From: Rotaria sp. Silwood1
Lineage: Eukaryota > Rotifera > Eurotatoria > Philodinida > Philodinidae
Assembly (NCBI GenBank): GCA_905250075.1
Contig: CAJNOP010000388.1
Location: 1 to 64,000, forward strand
Direction: 5' to 3'
Length of the DNA: 64,000 nucleotides
Positions 1-13,200 of the stretch are shown here, one piece after another. How positions within the stretch are numbered: the first letter of the stretch is position 1; every line of letters starts with the position of its first letter. Position numbers and translations under genes: made by a program. The notes beneath the pieces were generated by a model. The model ran no database searches. It was not told the origin of the DNA and saw only the letters and a list, made by a program, of their open reading frames with translations.

Positions 1-3000
1 ATCAGGTTTTCATAACGGCGTTACATTTATGTAAATCAAAATGTAATGTTTTTGAGAAAAAAAAGTAGCTCATGAGAACGCCTTAAAAATCTAATTACGG
101 TTTACTAGTCTGTTTACTTGTATTCCGTATGGGACTAGTCGGAATTTTCTTTTTCGTAATGCTATTACAGCAAAATCGATCAAATTTTATTCTGAGAATA
201 TGTCAAAAGTTTAGTCTTTCTCCACAAGAAAGGATGTGGTTGATAGTTTACAAAGAATTTGATAGCATGGTTTTAGAGCTAGATATGAAGGTTAACGATC
301 AGATTCAACGTAAGACAGAAAAAACTACAACTGACATAATTTTTCAAATAACAAAATATATGTCCTTCGACTTTCGCGTTCGTTTTACAACGTGGAAAAA
401 ATGTTTATTTCTGACTTTGAAACAAATACTGAATATAACTTATACAGCCCATATGCTCATCAGTGAAGTTAAAAGAAAGGCAAATGTTTGGCTTCCCAAA
501 CGATATATTTACGTCATTATTTTTACATAAAGCATTAATTAAATCTTGCACAAAAATAAAATAATGATGAGTATTTAACACTAACACTATCTCAATTCAG
601 CTTTCTTACTTTTATTTCTATTCACGTAATTAAGCAATGGTTTTAGATATATGTCAAGGTATAAACATTTAGGGTTGCTATCAAATCACGCACCCGAACA
701 TCATCTTTTTCTGACTGTAGATTTCTTTCATTTACGATAAGTGTTCGATGAAATCGATAGGATTTTCTTGTCTAACGAAATAATGATAAGTCTCCATGTG
801 ATCTGATGAGGTCATGCATTCAACTGATATTCTCCATTTGAGCTCGTATGTTGTTCATAGGTACAATTCATAGCATAGATAAAAATTCTGACAGAATTCA
901 TGCAATTACGCTTTTCTTCTTTAATTATGTTCATGTACTGAATATGTTTGTCAGTATATATTCTCTATTCATCCAAACTCACACTCACATCCACACCCGG
1001 CAGTTCTCAATATACAAAAACAAAAAAAGAGTCTTCCTCTATAATCTTTAGATGATTTTATTGTTCAATACATTCATCAGCAAGAGCAGTGTAGATTGTA
1101 TATCAGATATTCTATTTGAATACATATATGATGTTTAAGTATTGTTTTAGTCGTCTCCTGTGTAGATAAAGAAATAAATTTAGAACAATGCGGTATGTTA
1201 ATTTTCATTTGATACATGGTTGTTTAGTGAGATATACATATCTATTCTGTTGCTAGAACTGCAAAAAGTTTTTTATAAGTATGGAAAAAAATTCCCTACA
1301 TTCTGACTCGTCGTTCTCTAAATCATCACGACACTAAGTATGGAACTCTACTAATAAGTCAAATAGTACATTTTAATATGTTGTTGTTGGATATTAATAT
1401 ACTATTCTGTTTTTTAAAATCCACTAATGTAATTTATGTTACGTGTTAAAATCTAAAATCTAAAAGTTTACTAGAGTATAAACCAATGATGAAAAAACGT
1501 AAACAATAACAATCAAAATCATATTTATAGTTGTACAAGAAAACAAAAGTAGCGATGCGAACAACATTTTAATTCTTTCAAAATGACTTCATCAACAATT
1601 ATGATTTAATGTTCTATATTGTTCACAATCATCAAATTACTTGAAACGTCCACATTGTTTATTTTTATCAAGCATGTCTTTAATGAACTATCATATTTAA
1701 TGAAGATTGATCGAAGAATTTCTATTATAAAAAGTTTGTTTTTGTTTAATTTTCTTCTCTATTTAATGATGTTATTAAATTTTCTATGTTTTCTAATATT
1801 CATTCTTCTAATTCTATTTTCAGTCTCTTGTGATTTGATATCATTATTAATACAATTAAGTGAACCTATCTTTCATCTTTTTTTTTCCCCTTAGAAACAA
1901 TGATTTGACACATATTGCTTAGCTGTTATTGTTTTAATTCTATAAAAAAAAAAAAAAAAAAAGATTGCACAGATGTACTGCGAAGAAAAAAAAATACATA
2001 AAACAAATCATATTCGTTCATCGAAGCATATTAAGACAACTTTTACTTAAATTGAACGACTTGAGAGCTTTTTTGTCTAATTAAAATCAACCACATGGAA
2101 GAATTCAAACAAAAAAAAAAAAAGACATCATTGAAAAAATGACCTACGAAATAATTAATGAACTTGTTGTTAAAATTAAATGTTCAACATTCTGAACAAT
2201 CTATTGAATATTTTAATATACATAAGAGTTTGTTTTTTTGGTGAATAGGACAATTGATTTTATTATATTTTTGAGTAATGAAAAACTGACTATGCACTCT
2301 TTCACTATGTGAGTCATAGAGTCTTTCGAAGAATTGAAACTAAAATTGAACAATTAGTTAGCTTCATTTATCTTCTGTTTTTTTGGTAAGTGTTAAAATG
2401 TCTCGCAACAAGTTATCCCCAAGAGATTATACAACATAGATGAACAAAAAAAAAAAAAAGATCTATGTCGATGTGTTATACATGTAATTTTGTCGACAAT
2501 GAACATCTTCATTTCATTCATACTAAATGATGTTGAATGATTAACGAGTCATAATAGAAAAACAAAATTGATTAATTTGAAATTCAGTCATTTTTTTTTT
2601 CGATTGGTTAAAAAAAAATGCGTTTTGTTTGTTTCTTATTGGTTAGAATAAAAAAAAGAAAAGTTAATTTTCATCTTGTAAATGGCAGCTATAAACAAAA
2701 TGAACAAAAAACAAGAAGAAAGAAAGAATCGTGATTTGGAAGATGTATGGAAAAAAGTCGTTAGTTAATCTATAAAACAAGTAACAGCAAAATTTTGTCT
2801 GTACTTAATTCTCATGAGAGCATAAGAAGAAGAAGAAGAAAAAAGAAAAAGACGAACGGACTCTTTTTTTTTTCTCGTTATCGTTTGAATTTTTTTTCTT
2901 TTAAAGCATCATTGATGCATATCGATTCGGTACAATAGTTGTTGTCGTCTCTTTTAATCAAGTTTCTCTCTTTTTTTTTTTCTCTATTCTTCGAATAACT

Positions 3001-3207
3001 CGAGACGAGTCATTGGCTTTTCTCGTCATTTTGGCATGATGTTCGCTTGAAGAAATATTCAATCTATCATATCATATATAGAGACAGCAGTAACGCTCTA
3101 TTGAAGTCTTTTTTTTTTTTTGCTTCTGTCTATCTTTCTCTTCCCTTCATTGACTTTTGGAGACTGTCTCTCATTTGTGCACAAGAGGCTTGTTCCTGTG
3201 CGAAACC
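1..3207. other. AT-rich region without a supported gene, upstream of Pax
   Basis: No exon chain or recognisable domain was found. The longest open frame (129-530, + strand, 133 codons) matches no family I know and could be chance. The part next to the Pax gene (about 2580-3200) carries poly-T/poly-A tracts and several CCAAT-like words in either orientation (near 2603, 2638 and 3012), so it is the likely promoter and 5' UTR region. That assignment rests on position only. Confidence 0.5.
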
Positions 3208-5181
3208 ATGTTTCCGTTCAACCAGTTCGTTGCAGCTCAATACCGATATTCCAAATTCGGTAGGTGCTCTGTATATTTTTCCCCTATCGATTCTTGCCTC
3301 CCTCCTTTTTTTTTTTATCCCTTTGTGCTCCAATGAATCGCGAGAGTTTATATTATCTATTAGTAAACTCATCATTGGCATAATCAATATATTTATATCT
3401 TTTATAGGACATGGAGGTATTAATCAACTCGGTGGAGTTTTTGTTAATGGTCGACCATTACCAGATCTTGTTCGTCAATCCATTGTTGATTTAGCTAAAC
3501 AAGGTGTACGACCATGTGATATAAGTCGACAATTACGAGTATCACATGGATGTGTTAGTAAAATTCTTGGAAGGTAATAACAAAATAAACAAATAGAGAA
3601 ACGATTCAATGTATTGTCTTTGCCTTTAGATATCATGAAACAGGTTCAATTCGTCCCGGTATTATTGGTGGAAGTAAACCAAAAGTTGCTACACCAAAAG
3701 TTGTTGATGCTATAAGTAATTATAAAAGTCAAGCACCAACAATGTTTGCATGGGAAATTCGTGAACGTCTTATTGCTGATGGAATATGTGATTCAGATAA
3801 AGTACCAAGTGTTAGTTCAATTAATAGGTAAGAGAATATAAAATTTCTATTGTATATTATATGAATAAAAAGACTTAATGTATTTTGTAAACTAATGATT
3901 CGAAACGACATTGATTTGCCGACACATATTCATTTGTTACTCATTTTTTCTTCTTTGATTGTCTCTATTCAAGAATTGTTCGTAATCGTGGAAATTTAAA
4001 TGATAATTCAAAATCAAATAATCATAATAATAATAATAATTCATCACCAACAACATCAAATGAAACAACAACAACACCATCAGCTGTTATAAGTGGTACA
4101 ACAAGTAATGAAGAGGATAGTCGAAGTCATCCAACAGGTGTATCATCATCACCTAATGGTTATAGTATTCATAGTTTACTTAATCATTCACAATATAATT
4201 TACATTCAAATGAGTATTCAATAAAACGTTCTCATCATCATCACCATCATCATCATCATGGATCTCGTATAAATCATCATATCGGTAAGAAATTATTAAT
4301 TGAACTGTCATAGAATACAACTAGACAAAGACCAAATCGATAGTATAATCTCATAGGAATTTATATAAATTTTTTTTTTTTTTATAGAAATGCTTGATTA
4401 TAAACATTTTTCGGCTGAACAAATAAATTTTTTGGATAAATTTTTTAAAGATAATCCATGGGCTGATAATGCACAAATTGAATCAATTGCTAAAGCAACT
4501 GGTTTTGCAGAATCAACCATTAAAGTAATCAAAACAAAAAAAAAAAATTAAAAAAAATATTTTTTATTTAATTTGAAAGATTTATATTGATCAACGTCGT
4601 GCTAAATGGAATTCAATGTATACATCAAATAATTATCTTAATTATAATACAAATGATTTTTCAAATGATTTATCAACACAATCATCATTTCATAATGTTA
4701 ATCAACATTTTATTGGAAATAATAATACAATGAAAAATGATTTTGATATACCGTCAACACGTTTGTTATATATATATATATTTTTTTAAATTTATCTTAT
4801 TTAAATTATATTTAGAATCGAATGAACTTTTTTGTACGTCATCAACATCTTATCCAACATCAACAACAAATTTTTCAATACCAGCACATGGATCAGGTAA
4901 AATAATACAAAAAAACAAAGACGACTATAACGTCGTATGAATAATAGAATATGATATCTTCCGATGTTTTACGTTGAGTATATAGTATCGTGTATTCCTA
5001 TTTGATCATGGTAATACAAGCTTCATATGAGTAGATTTAGGAATGCATATATGATTAAATACAGAGAGTTTTGCTTTCGAAGCTAAGCAAAAAAACGAAA
5101 TTTTTATTCTTAGATTATTATTCTTCAAATCCATATTCAACTGATTGGCGTTATTCATCATTTTCAAATTTTAGTAAATAA
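3208..5181 (+). CDS. Pax2/5/8: Pax2/5/8-type paired-box transcription factor with a degenerate homeodomain
   Basis: Eight exons: 3208-3259, 3408-3573, 3630-3827, 3974-4284, 4388-4524, 4580-4760, 4816-4896, 5114-5181 (397 aa, all phases consistent). The paired domain runs from about residue 18 to 143 ([42 protein letters not shown]) and is closest in wording to Pax2/5/8. An octapeptide-like YSIHSLLN follows at 202-209, then a run of nine His (226-234). Residues 243-302 align without gaps to a homeodomain (F8, L16, F20, R52, R53, K55 and W56 kept), but the recognition helix reads [11 protein letters not shown]. The family role is DNA-binding developmental regulation. The start is the ATG in good context at 3208, whose exon ends in the right phase just before the conserved glycine. 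The C-terminal exons are Ser/Asn/Tyr-rich, as expected of a transactivation tail. The gene converges on IQCE. Confidence 0.9.
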
Positions 5182-5500
5182 TTCTATTGTGTAAGTATTT
5201 AATGAGAAATCTTTATATTTAAATTTTCTATTCGTATTTATTAAATAGATCGTGATATTCATCCATATTATCCTTATTATGTATGCGATTCATCGCTCAA
5301 ATCCGAACCTATTCCAGAAAAAATAAACCACCTATCATTTTGTTGTCTATTTTCATGTCTAAAATTACTTCGTATTAATAAATGTGCATTCTTTGTTCAT
5401 AAAAATTCTTGTTTGATTTTCCATTTTTCTCTCTTTGAATTTGATCGCATGCAAAAAAAAAAAATACAAAATACAAACGCACGCACAAAAGGAAAGAATC
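5182..5500. other. Convergent 3' intergenic spacer (Pax / IQCE)
   Basis: This 319 bp spacer lies between the stop codons of two converging genes. It is AT-rich with AATAAA-like words on the plus strand (for example near 5376) and presumably contains both 3' UTRs. No coding signal was seen. Confidence 0.6.
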
Positions 5501-8500
5501 TTAAAATCCAACAACATCATCGTCATCATCACTATTATTTGTTGTTTTTTTAACGGGTTGTTTGGTAACAATTGGACTTGTTCTTGATGGTGGTCGAGTA
5601 TTATCTGGTGACATATGACGAGGTGATTGATGATCACTAATTGATGGTGATCCAGGACGATGAGTTTTGGAAGACGAAGATGGGCGTCGCTAAATATTTT
5701 TAATAAAATTAATTAATTAAGAAATTTAGAAAAAAAAAACTCTTTACTAAATTGGCAGGTGAATCTCGATCACTTGTTGAAAATCGATTGAAAAAACCAA
5801 GTTTATCTAGATAAAAGACAAAAGAAAAAAAAAAGAAATTAAATTTAAACGATGTTTCAATACACACTTCGATCATTAGGCACGGTGTGTTTCGAACCAT
5901 CAACCAACGGTGATGAAGGTCGATGACTGGCAGGTGGAGGTGAAGGGGATCGATCCTAGAGAATAAAGTTAAGGAGAAAGTAAGCGGGGATCATGGAACA
6001 CTATTTCTACACTTACTGTTTTAGAAACTGAACTTCGAGCACTTAAAGATGATCGATGATCAGATTGAATTTTATCTAAAACAAACAAGACACTCAATTT
6101 TGTATTCATAATGAAAATTATAAAAATCTTTTTACCATTAGGTGATGTTTGTTTTGTACTTGATTTTGATTGATCATAAGGTGTATCTCGTTTTTTTTCA
6201 CTAATATTTATTTCAATAATTGATTATCTATCATGTTAATATTATTTTTTACCTTCCAAACAATGCTCGAGTTGGTTTCGATGATCTTACACTAGGATAA
6301 TCATCATCTTCACTTTCAGTATGTTCAGATTTTCCGATTGGAGCTGGTGAACGTTGTTTAGGTGTAGGAGACGATATGCCGCTTCGAGTTTTGTCAATTT
6401 CTGATCGATTTAAATAGCCTCGCAATGCTGCTTGTACATTTTTTAAGGCAGTCTGTACAATAGAAAAAAAAAATTGTTTTCTTATAATTGTAATATTAAG
6501 AATTCTTACTTCATTAGGAGTAGCACTAGCTGATGATGGTCGACTTCTAATAGAATCCCTATCGACATTATCAACTTTAAAATTTGAACGTGGTGATTGT
6601 GTTTCTGATGATTTCTAAAGATACAAAAAAAAAATAGCAAAAGTTTTATCAATAAATCTGTAACGTGACGCATTCGAAAGGTATCATTTTCAAGATATGA
6701 ATGATTTTTATCTGACAAGAATGCAATCATATGTATTCATAAATCATAAATACAAAATATGTGCACTCATGTGATTCAAACTGAGTAAAAAAAAAGCCGC
6801 CGGTATACCGAAGATTAACCGGTGGTAGTGTGATATTTAAACAATTGGCTATCTTCTCACTGTCGGTACTTATAGGTAATTGAATTCAACAAATCGTTTT
6901 TCTATGTGAATAAAATGCTGAATAATTTATTCTAAGAATGATTCGATTCTAAAAATAATTTACCTTCGAGGCGCTGATTTTGGAATCCCACTAAATAATA
7001 AAAATATTATAATAGATAATGTAAATACAAAAATGATGATATATTACTTTATCTAAATTTTCATGTCTTGCTTTATTTATATCACGCAATGGTTCTTTAC
7101 GTGATTTATCATGATGACGCCATCCTCGTTGAATGACAGTAGCTGCACGTTTTTCTCGAAAATTTTTTACACGATTATCATCAGCACTTGATAAAAGTAA
7201 ATTTCATACGATTATTTTATTAGTAGACAAATAATTAAGAATTTCATCTTACGCAGTCCAATCCTTATCATGTACATTTTTAGCTGATGATTTTACTGGT
7301 GTTGTTGGTCTTTTTACATTTAATGATGTATTTGATGTACTAGTTGATAATGTACGAGATCCTATTGGTTCCATGGGCTTTCGAACTGGTGTACTGGGTC
7401 TAAAAAATCAGTATAAGATTTTAGAAGTTTACGCTTATGTTAAACACTGATTAGAGCCTGGATTTTATCGAGTTTAAGTTCGAAGACTGTCGGCCTCAGA
7501 TCACTCATCAAGAACACTGGATTAGACTAGCCTACTGTCTAGAGCTACATGTAGTATTTATTGTTCCTTGTCTTTGTAGCCTTGAAGAAAAATAGATTCA
7601 TTTAAGTTGAACTGTTAATATTACTCTAGTAATCCTAAAACCTGTCTATGAACCAAGTTTCAAGTGAAAAACTCAATAAAAGACTTATATAACAGTCAAT
7701 CGGTGTACGACAATTCGAAGGGTTGGATCCTTTGTTTTGAACTTACCTTGAATCACTTTTTGTATGTTCTTCAGATGAAGCTGAATCTCGATGAATCACA
7801 TTAGGTGGTGATCGTGGTGTTCGATTTTCAACTATTGGTGATTGTGATCGCTTAGAACGTGTTGTTGATAAACTGATAGAATCTCGATGTTGTTGTTGTT
7901 CATCACGTTTTAATGCTGGAGATGAACGTCCAATTTGATTCAAGTTTTTTTGTTTATCAAGTTCACGTCGCATATCTTCAAGTTTTTCGTTAGCTTGATC
8001 AAGTTCTTCACGATATCGATCACGTTCACGTCGAAGTTTGTCCAAACTAGCATTTATTTGTTCAAGTTTATTTTCAGAACTTTTACTTTTTTCTTTAAGA
8101 TCTTCAATTGTTCTTAATAATTCTTTATTACTACTATCATCCTAAAAATAATGAAATTTGAAAATATCTATAGGCTTTTTGCATATATGAGAAAAAAAAG
8201 ATTAGAGCTTCAACAGTAAATAGAATCTATGAACTCTCTCATAGACATCTAAAACCACAATTCCTTCTTTTTCCCAATGTCACGATTAAGTTTGAAACAC
8301 ATCATATCTAAACATCATAATGATATTACTAAATTTTTGAAAACAGTTTCGATTAAAAAGTTTTCTTTTCGGAAAATTTCAACGAAAACGAATGCATACT
8401 GAGCGCTTAACAAAAACAAAATTTTTGGAAATAAAGTAAAATTCATAGAAAAACAGTTTCGATGGAAGAAGCATTTATACATCTTTATGCTAGTTAAGTA

Positions 8501-9876
8501 GACACACTATTTTCTAGAGATAAAAATATTCAATGACTAAAAAATTTTTGAAATGTTTATGATTTTATAAATGAAATAACATACCACTGAACGTGTTGAT
8601 AATGGTTTTCCACGTTCTAATTCTTCAACTTTCTTTTTTAAAATTTCATTTTCTGTTTTGTATTCATCTTTTTCTTTAGTTAATTTTCGTACAGCATTCT
8701 TTTTTTCTTCATCAACTGTAGCTACATAATCACTTAAGAGAAAGAAAAACGAAAATAAAATTATTGAAGAAATCAAATAAAATAGTTTTTTTTTTATTAC
8801 TTTTGTTGAAGATAATTTAATCTTTCTACTTTTTGTCTGTTAAGTTCACCAATTAAAGCTCGATTTTGTATTTCTAATTCTGTACCTTTTGTCCATCTTG
8901 GATCACTTTTTATTTCCCTATATTCAAAAAAAAACTATGTTTATGTATATTTTTCATCTATTTTATTTGAAACATACTCAATCGTTGCTACTTTTTGTTT
9001 AAGATCTGATTCTAATTTAAATATACGTTGTTTTAAACGTAGAATAGCATTCTGAAAAAAAAAGTAAGATTTTCTTTTATTATTTATATTTATATAACAT
9101 TTACCGCATTGGAAATATTGTTATTTCGATCTGTTAATGATCCTGATAATGTTCCTCGTAAATCACCATCCTAAAACATTATTCTTATGGAATAATAAAC
9201 TTTAATATAAAACAATACCTTGTTTGTATCACATAAGGAATCGATTTCTTTTCGTTTACGTGCATTATCTTCATCTAAACGTCGAATTTTAGCACGAAGA
9301 ACACTATTTTCACTTTTAACTGTTTTCATTTCCTTAATTGATAAAATAACAATGAATATATCAATAAAATATTAAAATTCGAATAAAACTTTTTTTAATA
9401 ATTGTATTTCATCATAATAATCTTCTTGTGCTTTATATTTTGGATTTCCACTTGTTGGTCGATGTGCTATTTAAACAAAAAACAAAAAAAAATTTAATTC
9501 TAATTAATAATCTTTAAGAAAAACAAATATTCTTCTTACTATTAGATTTAAATGTTAATTCACTGGCAGTTTTTGTACGTGGTATATCTCTTTCAGAAAT
9601 CATTTCATTTGATGCATATGGATTTTGTTGAAACATATCTCGTAAATAACCTGATGTACTTCGATAAGCAAGATCTGTATCATCAAATGAATTTAAATGT
9701 GTAAATGGTTTTCGTTTTCTATTCATATATGGTGTTAAACCTTAATTTAAATTATTTTTGTAAAAACCTTTTTGTTTTTCTCGAATTCTTTACATCTTAC
9801 CTTGACCATGTGGTAATTGTTCAACATAAATTTCGCGTGCATTTCTTGTACGAATTCCTCCATTGACTTTTGACAT
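5501..9876 (-). CDS. IQCE: IQ-motif and coiled-coil protein, IQCE homologue
   Basis: Nineteen exons on the minus strand, in transcript order: 9876-9801, 9740-9540, 9466-9390, 9332-9219, 9170-9105, 9051-8978, 8917-8801, 8732-8585, 8141-7747, 7399-7253, 7186-7048, 6990-6964, 6614-6510, 6452-6253, 6200-6136, 6075-6017, 5955-5868, 5806-5748, 5689-5501 (781 aa). The N-terminal part is basic and unstructured. It is followed by coiled coil (YDEIQLLKKEMKTVKSENS, RLKQRIFKLESDLKQK, EELDQANEKLEDMRRELDKQ), a first IQ motif near residue 487 (AATVIQRGWRHH), a second near 565 (VQAALRGYL), and a long Ser/Pro/Arg-rich tail ending in an acidic run. Order and wording match IQCE, which binds the EvC/EFCAB7 complex at the ciliary base and tunes Hedgehog signalling in vertebrates. 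The identification is by recalled family pattern. One exon is only 27 nt (6964-6990). Confidence 0.82.
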
Positions 9877-10220
9877 GTTAACAAATTGAAAATATTTAAT
9901 CGAACAATCACAAGTAGATATGTATTATAATTGGTACTATGGAAACAACATCCATGAAGAATGGTTGACGACAAGAAACGACCTCTATGGGTTTTAGTCT
10001 TTTTAATGCTGAACGATGGCGACAAACTTTAAAATCACAAAAAAAAGCAAAATACCTGTGTTTTTGAATTAAACAGAATGACACGCCTTTTTCATACCAT
10101 TTTCCTTTCTATTTGTTTTTACCTCTTTGTTTTGTTTGTTTTATCAAGCATTTGTACATTTTATAACTGACTAAAGTTGGTTCTTTTGATCTTTTTTTCA
10201 TATAGAAAAACAAAAAAACT
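9877..10220. promoter_or_regulatory. Divergent intergenic region between IQCE and ALT exon 1a
   Basis: This 344 bp segment separates the start codons of two genes pointing away from each other, so it must contain both 5' UTRs and promoters if the first exons are right. It is AT-rich with poly-T tracts. No clear TATA box was seen. The bidirectional promoter role is inferred from layout. Confidence 0.5.
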
Positions 10221-13200
10221 ATGCTAACTTTAAAAAGCCGATTGTCATTTAATACAACTCGAATTATAGCTACGAATGCTTTGATAATAGGAAAAGAACA
10301 AAAACGACATTCGTGTTTAACAATGCAAAATCTCAATCCACTTGTTAAATTAGTTGAATATGCTGTTCGAGGTAGAACAAAAATAAAAACTTGCTAATAA
10401 AAGTTTTTGATTGCTTTTCATTTTACATATAAGGTCCAATTGTTATTCGTGCTGGAGAAATCGAAAGCCAATTGAAGGTAATTATTATTCTTTTGTTATT
10501 TTCAATTACTACTGTTGTATCATTATATCAAATATGATTTACTTATTTTTTATCCAAATTTTTTTTTCGTTTGCTGTATTTCTACAAGATCTCAAAAGTT
10601 TTTCCGTTTTAAATGGTTGAATATAACATTCAATCGAACTTTATAGTATTAATTAAATTGATTTTGTGTGTGGGTCAAAGTTTTAATATATTTCGAAAAC
10701 CCTTAGAAAAAATTTTTTGCATGCTGATATATCAATGAGACACTACCCTAAAAAAAAATCTAGCTTCAATAGTTTACATAAGATATTGATGAAACATTGC
10801 ATAAAAGTTTGATGCATGAAAATACATTAATTAAAAAATTTCACGCCGACTTCCATTACCGTTCAGGAAGTTTCCACGAGCGTTTACGCATACAAATTTT
10901 TATCAATATATTCCAAACTAGAGAGTTCGAATTGCCTTGATTTGAGAGAAAATTTGAAAATCTGGAATTTCTAGGCATGGTTTTGTGGAAAACTCAGGAT
11001 TTATCTAGCATTTACAATTAACCGGAAAATTTATTTCCTTCATCTGAAGAACTATGCATATATATTATTTATTTATTAAAATAACACAGCTCTCCGGAAT
11101 GGAAGGTAATGAGAAAAAAAATTTGTTCGCAGTTGGATCATTAGCGAAAAAATAATCGATTTTGAAAAGAACGCAAAAAAGTTTTTTATTATTTATTAAT
11201 CTTTCTATAATTACTTAAAACGAAGCTGACATGTAAATATATTACATGTCAATCAAAGTATTTGTCTAGAATATGGGTGTGGGATAAGAGAAGCTCCACA
11301 TCAATATTCTAATGTTATTGTCGATCTCAAAAATCTATCTCTAAGATACGCAAGATTTGATTATCTCTGAAAAATATTTGCTTGTTTTATAGAACTAATT
11401 GTACAAAAAGATTTTTACTGATTCCTCTAGACATCATTATTTGTCCGAATAGTTTCAAAGGTCATTCACTAAAACTTTAAAAACCTTGGAGAATCAAGAC
11501 AAGTTTTTCTCTCAACATTTACTTTTTTGATGAAAACCGAGTTTTCTTAAAAGATCATTGCTAAAGAGAACATTTAATTTTACTGTTGAAATTTTACGCA
11601 ACTTTAATATTATCGAGCAAAAAACACTGAAAAATCGTACAAAAATGATTCTTAGACATTCACTAAATTTTCAGTTAAGATACGAAAAAAAATCTAATAA
11701 AAAACTTCTGAAGCTTTGCAAAAATACGGTAGACTAAAAACAAATTACTCAAATTAGATGAATTATGCTGTATAACCATTTTTTAGCACAGAAGAAAAAA
11801 TTGTTTTCAAGCAAAAATAAAAGTTTTTTTTCATCCCAGCTCTTAATGGAGTGTTTTTTTTTATCAAAAATCATATTTATTTTATATATACGTATGTCGT
11901 TGTCTTTCTCTAATATTGACTTTGAAACAGGCATTGGTTGTAAAGATATCTTATCCAATGAGAGAAAAAAGGCACATTTATTGGCAGAAGAGACAAAAAG
12001 CAAAGTCTAGTAAATAACTATTATGTGTTCTCATATATATATATATTTTTTTTTATTATTCATATCTAAATATCATTGGTGTCGAAAGCATGTGTGATAA
12101 GGTTTCTTTTCTTCTTTTCGTTCTTCTCTAAAACAAACTGCAGGATGCAACTATAGTGAAGAAAATGAGGTTAAGAAAAAAATGATAGAATATAAATATA
12201 CATTGTTCCTTGTCCTTGTTTTCTTTCTTTCTTTCATTTCGACAAGAGTTAGATATAGACTAACAGGTTCAGAATCGTTGTTTTTCAATCAAAATGGATA
12301 ACTCGAATGAAAATAATAAAACACTCACAATGGCAAATATAAATCCTCGTATTATTGAAGTTGAGTATGCTGTTCGAGGTCCTATTGTTATTCGTGCTGC
12401 TGAAATTGAAAAACAAATAAAAGAAGTACTAATATGATTTATATTAAAAAACATGTTTTTTTTTTTCAATCTTATTTTTCTTTTTGTTGTTAGGGTGCTC
12501 ATAAATTTCCATTTGATCGTGTTATTCGAGCTAATATTGGTGATTGTCATGCTAGTGGTAATCAAGTACCTGTTACATATATTCGTCAAGTTTGTATTTA
12601 TAATATTAGTTTTGTTTTTAATGATGACAAAAAAAAAATGAATGAAATTTTTTTAAATTAGTTTCTTGCTGGTTGTACATATCCACCATTCATGGATTCA
12701 CCAGATTTTCCATCGGATATTAAACAAAAAGTTCAACGTTTATTATCTGTATGTGGTGGAAAAAGTCTTGGAGCATATACGGAAAGTCAAGGTATAATAA
12801 CAATACGAGAAGATATTGCAAAATATATACAAGAACGAGATGGTTATCCATGTAATTCAAGTGATATATATCTTTGTAATGGAGCTTCCGATGGAATTAA
12901 AACAGTAATTAAACTTCTTATGAATAATGATCCAAAAAAACCATCAGGAATTGTAAGTTAAAAACAAATGTTTTATATATAATATATATATAAGGCTATA
13001 GTTAATTACGATTGAAGAGATCATCGTTCATATTAATATCGCTAAAATAATGATGTGAAGATTTTTTTTTTTTCTTCTATACTTGCATCATTTTACTTAT
13101 AAATTTGTTTTAAAAAACAAATATTACATGCAAATTGAAGGCACCCAAAAAAGTTCTTCTTCTAGACTGCTTGTATTGATAAGACATTGTGGGGTTTCAT

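Noticed and set aside
270-283. A 14-base word GTTTTAGAGCTAGA, identical to the start of a common guide-RNA scaffold / CRISPR repeat-like sequence
   Set aside because: The following bases do not continue the scaffold, no repeats or cas-like genes are nearby, and the genome is an animal's. Judged coincidental.
11749-12010. Overlapping open frames on both strands between the two ALT first exons
   Set aside because: Lysine/serine/phenylalanine-rich, no family resemblance, and no acceptor/donor pair compatible with ALT. Looks like ordinary AT-rich intron.
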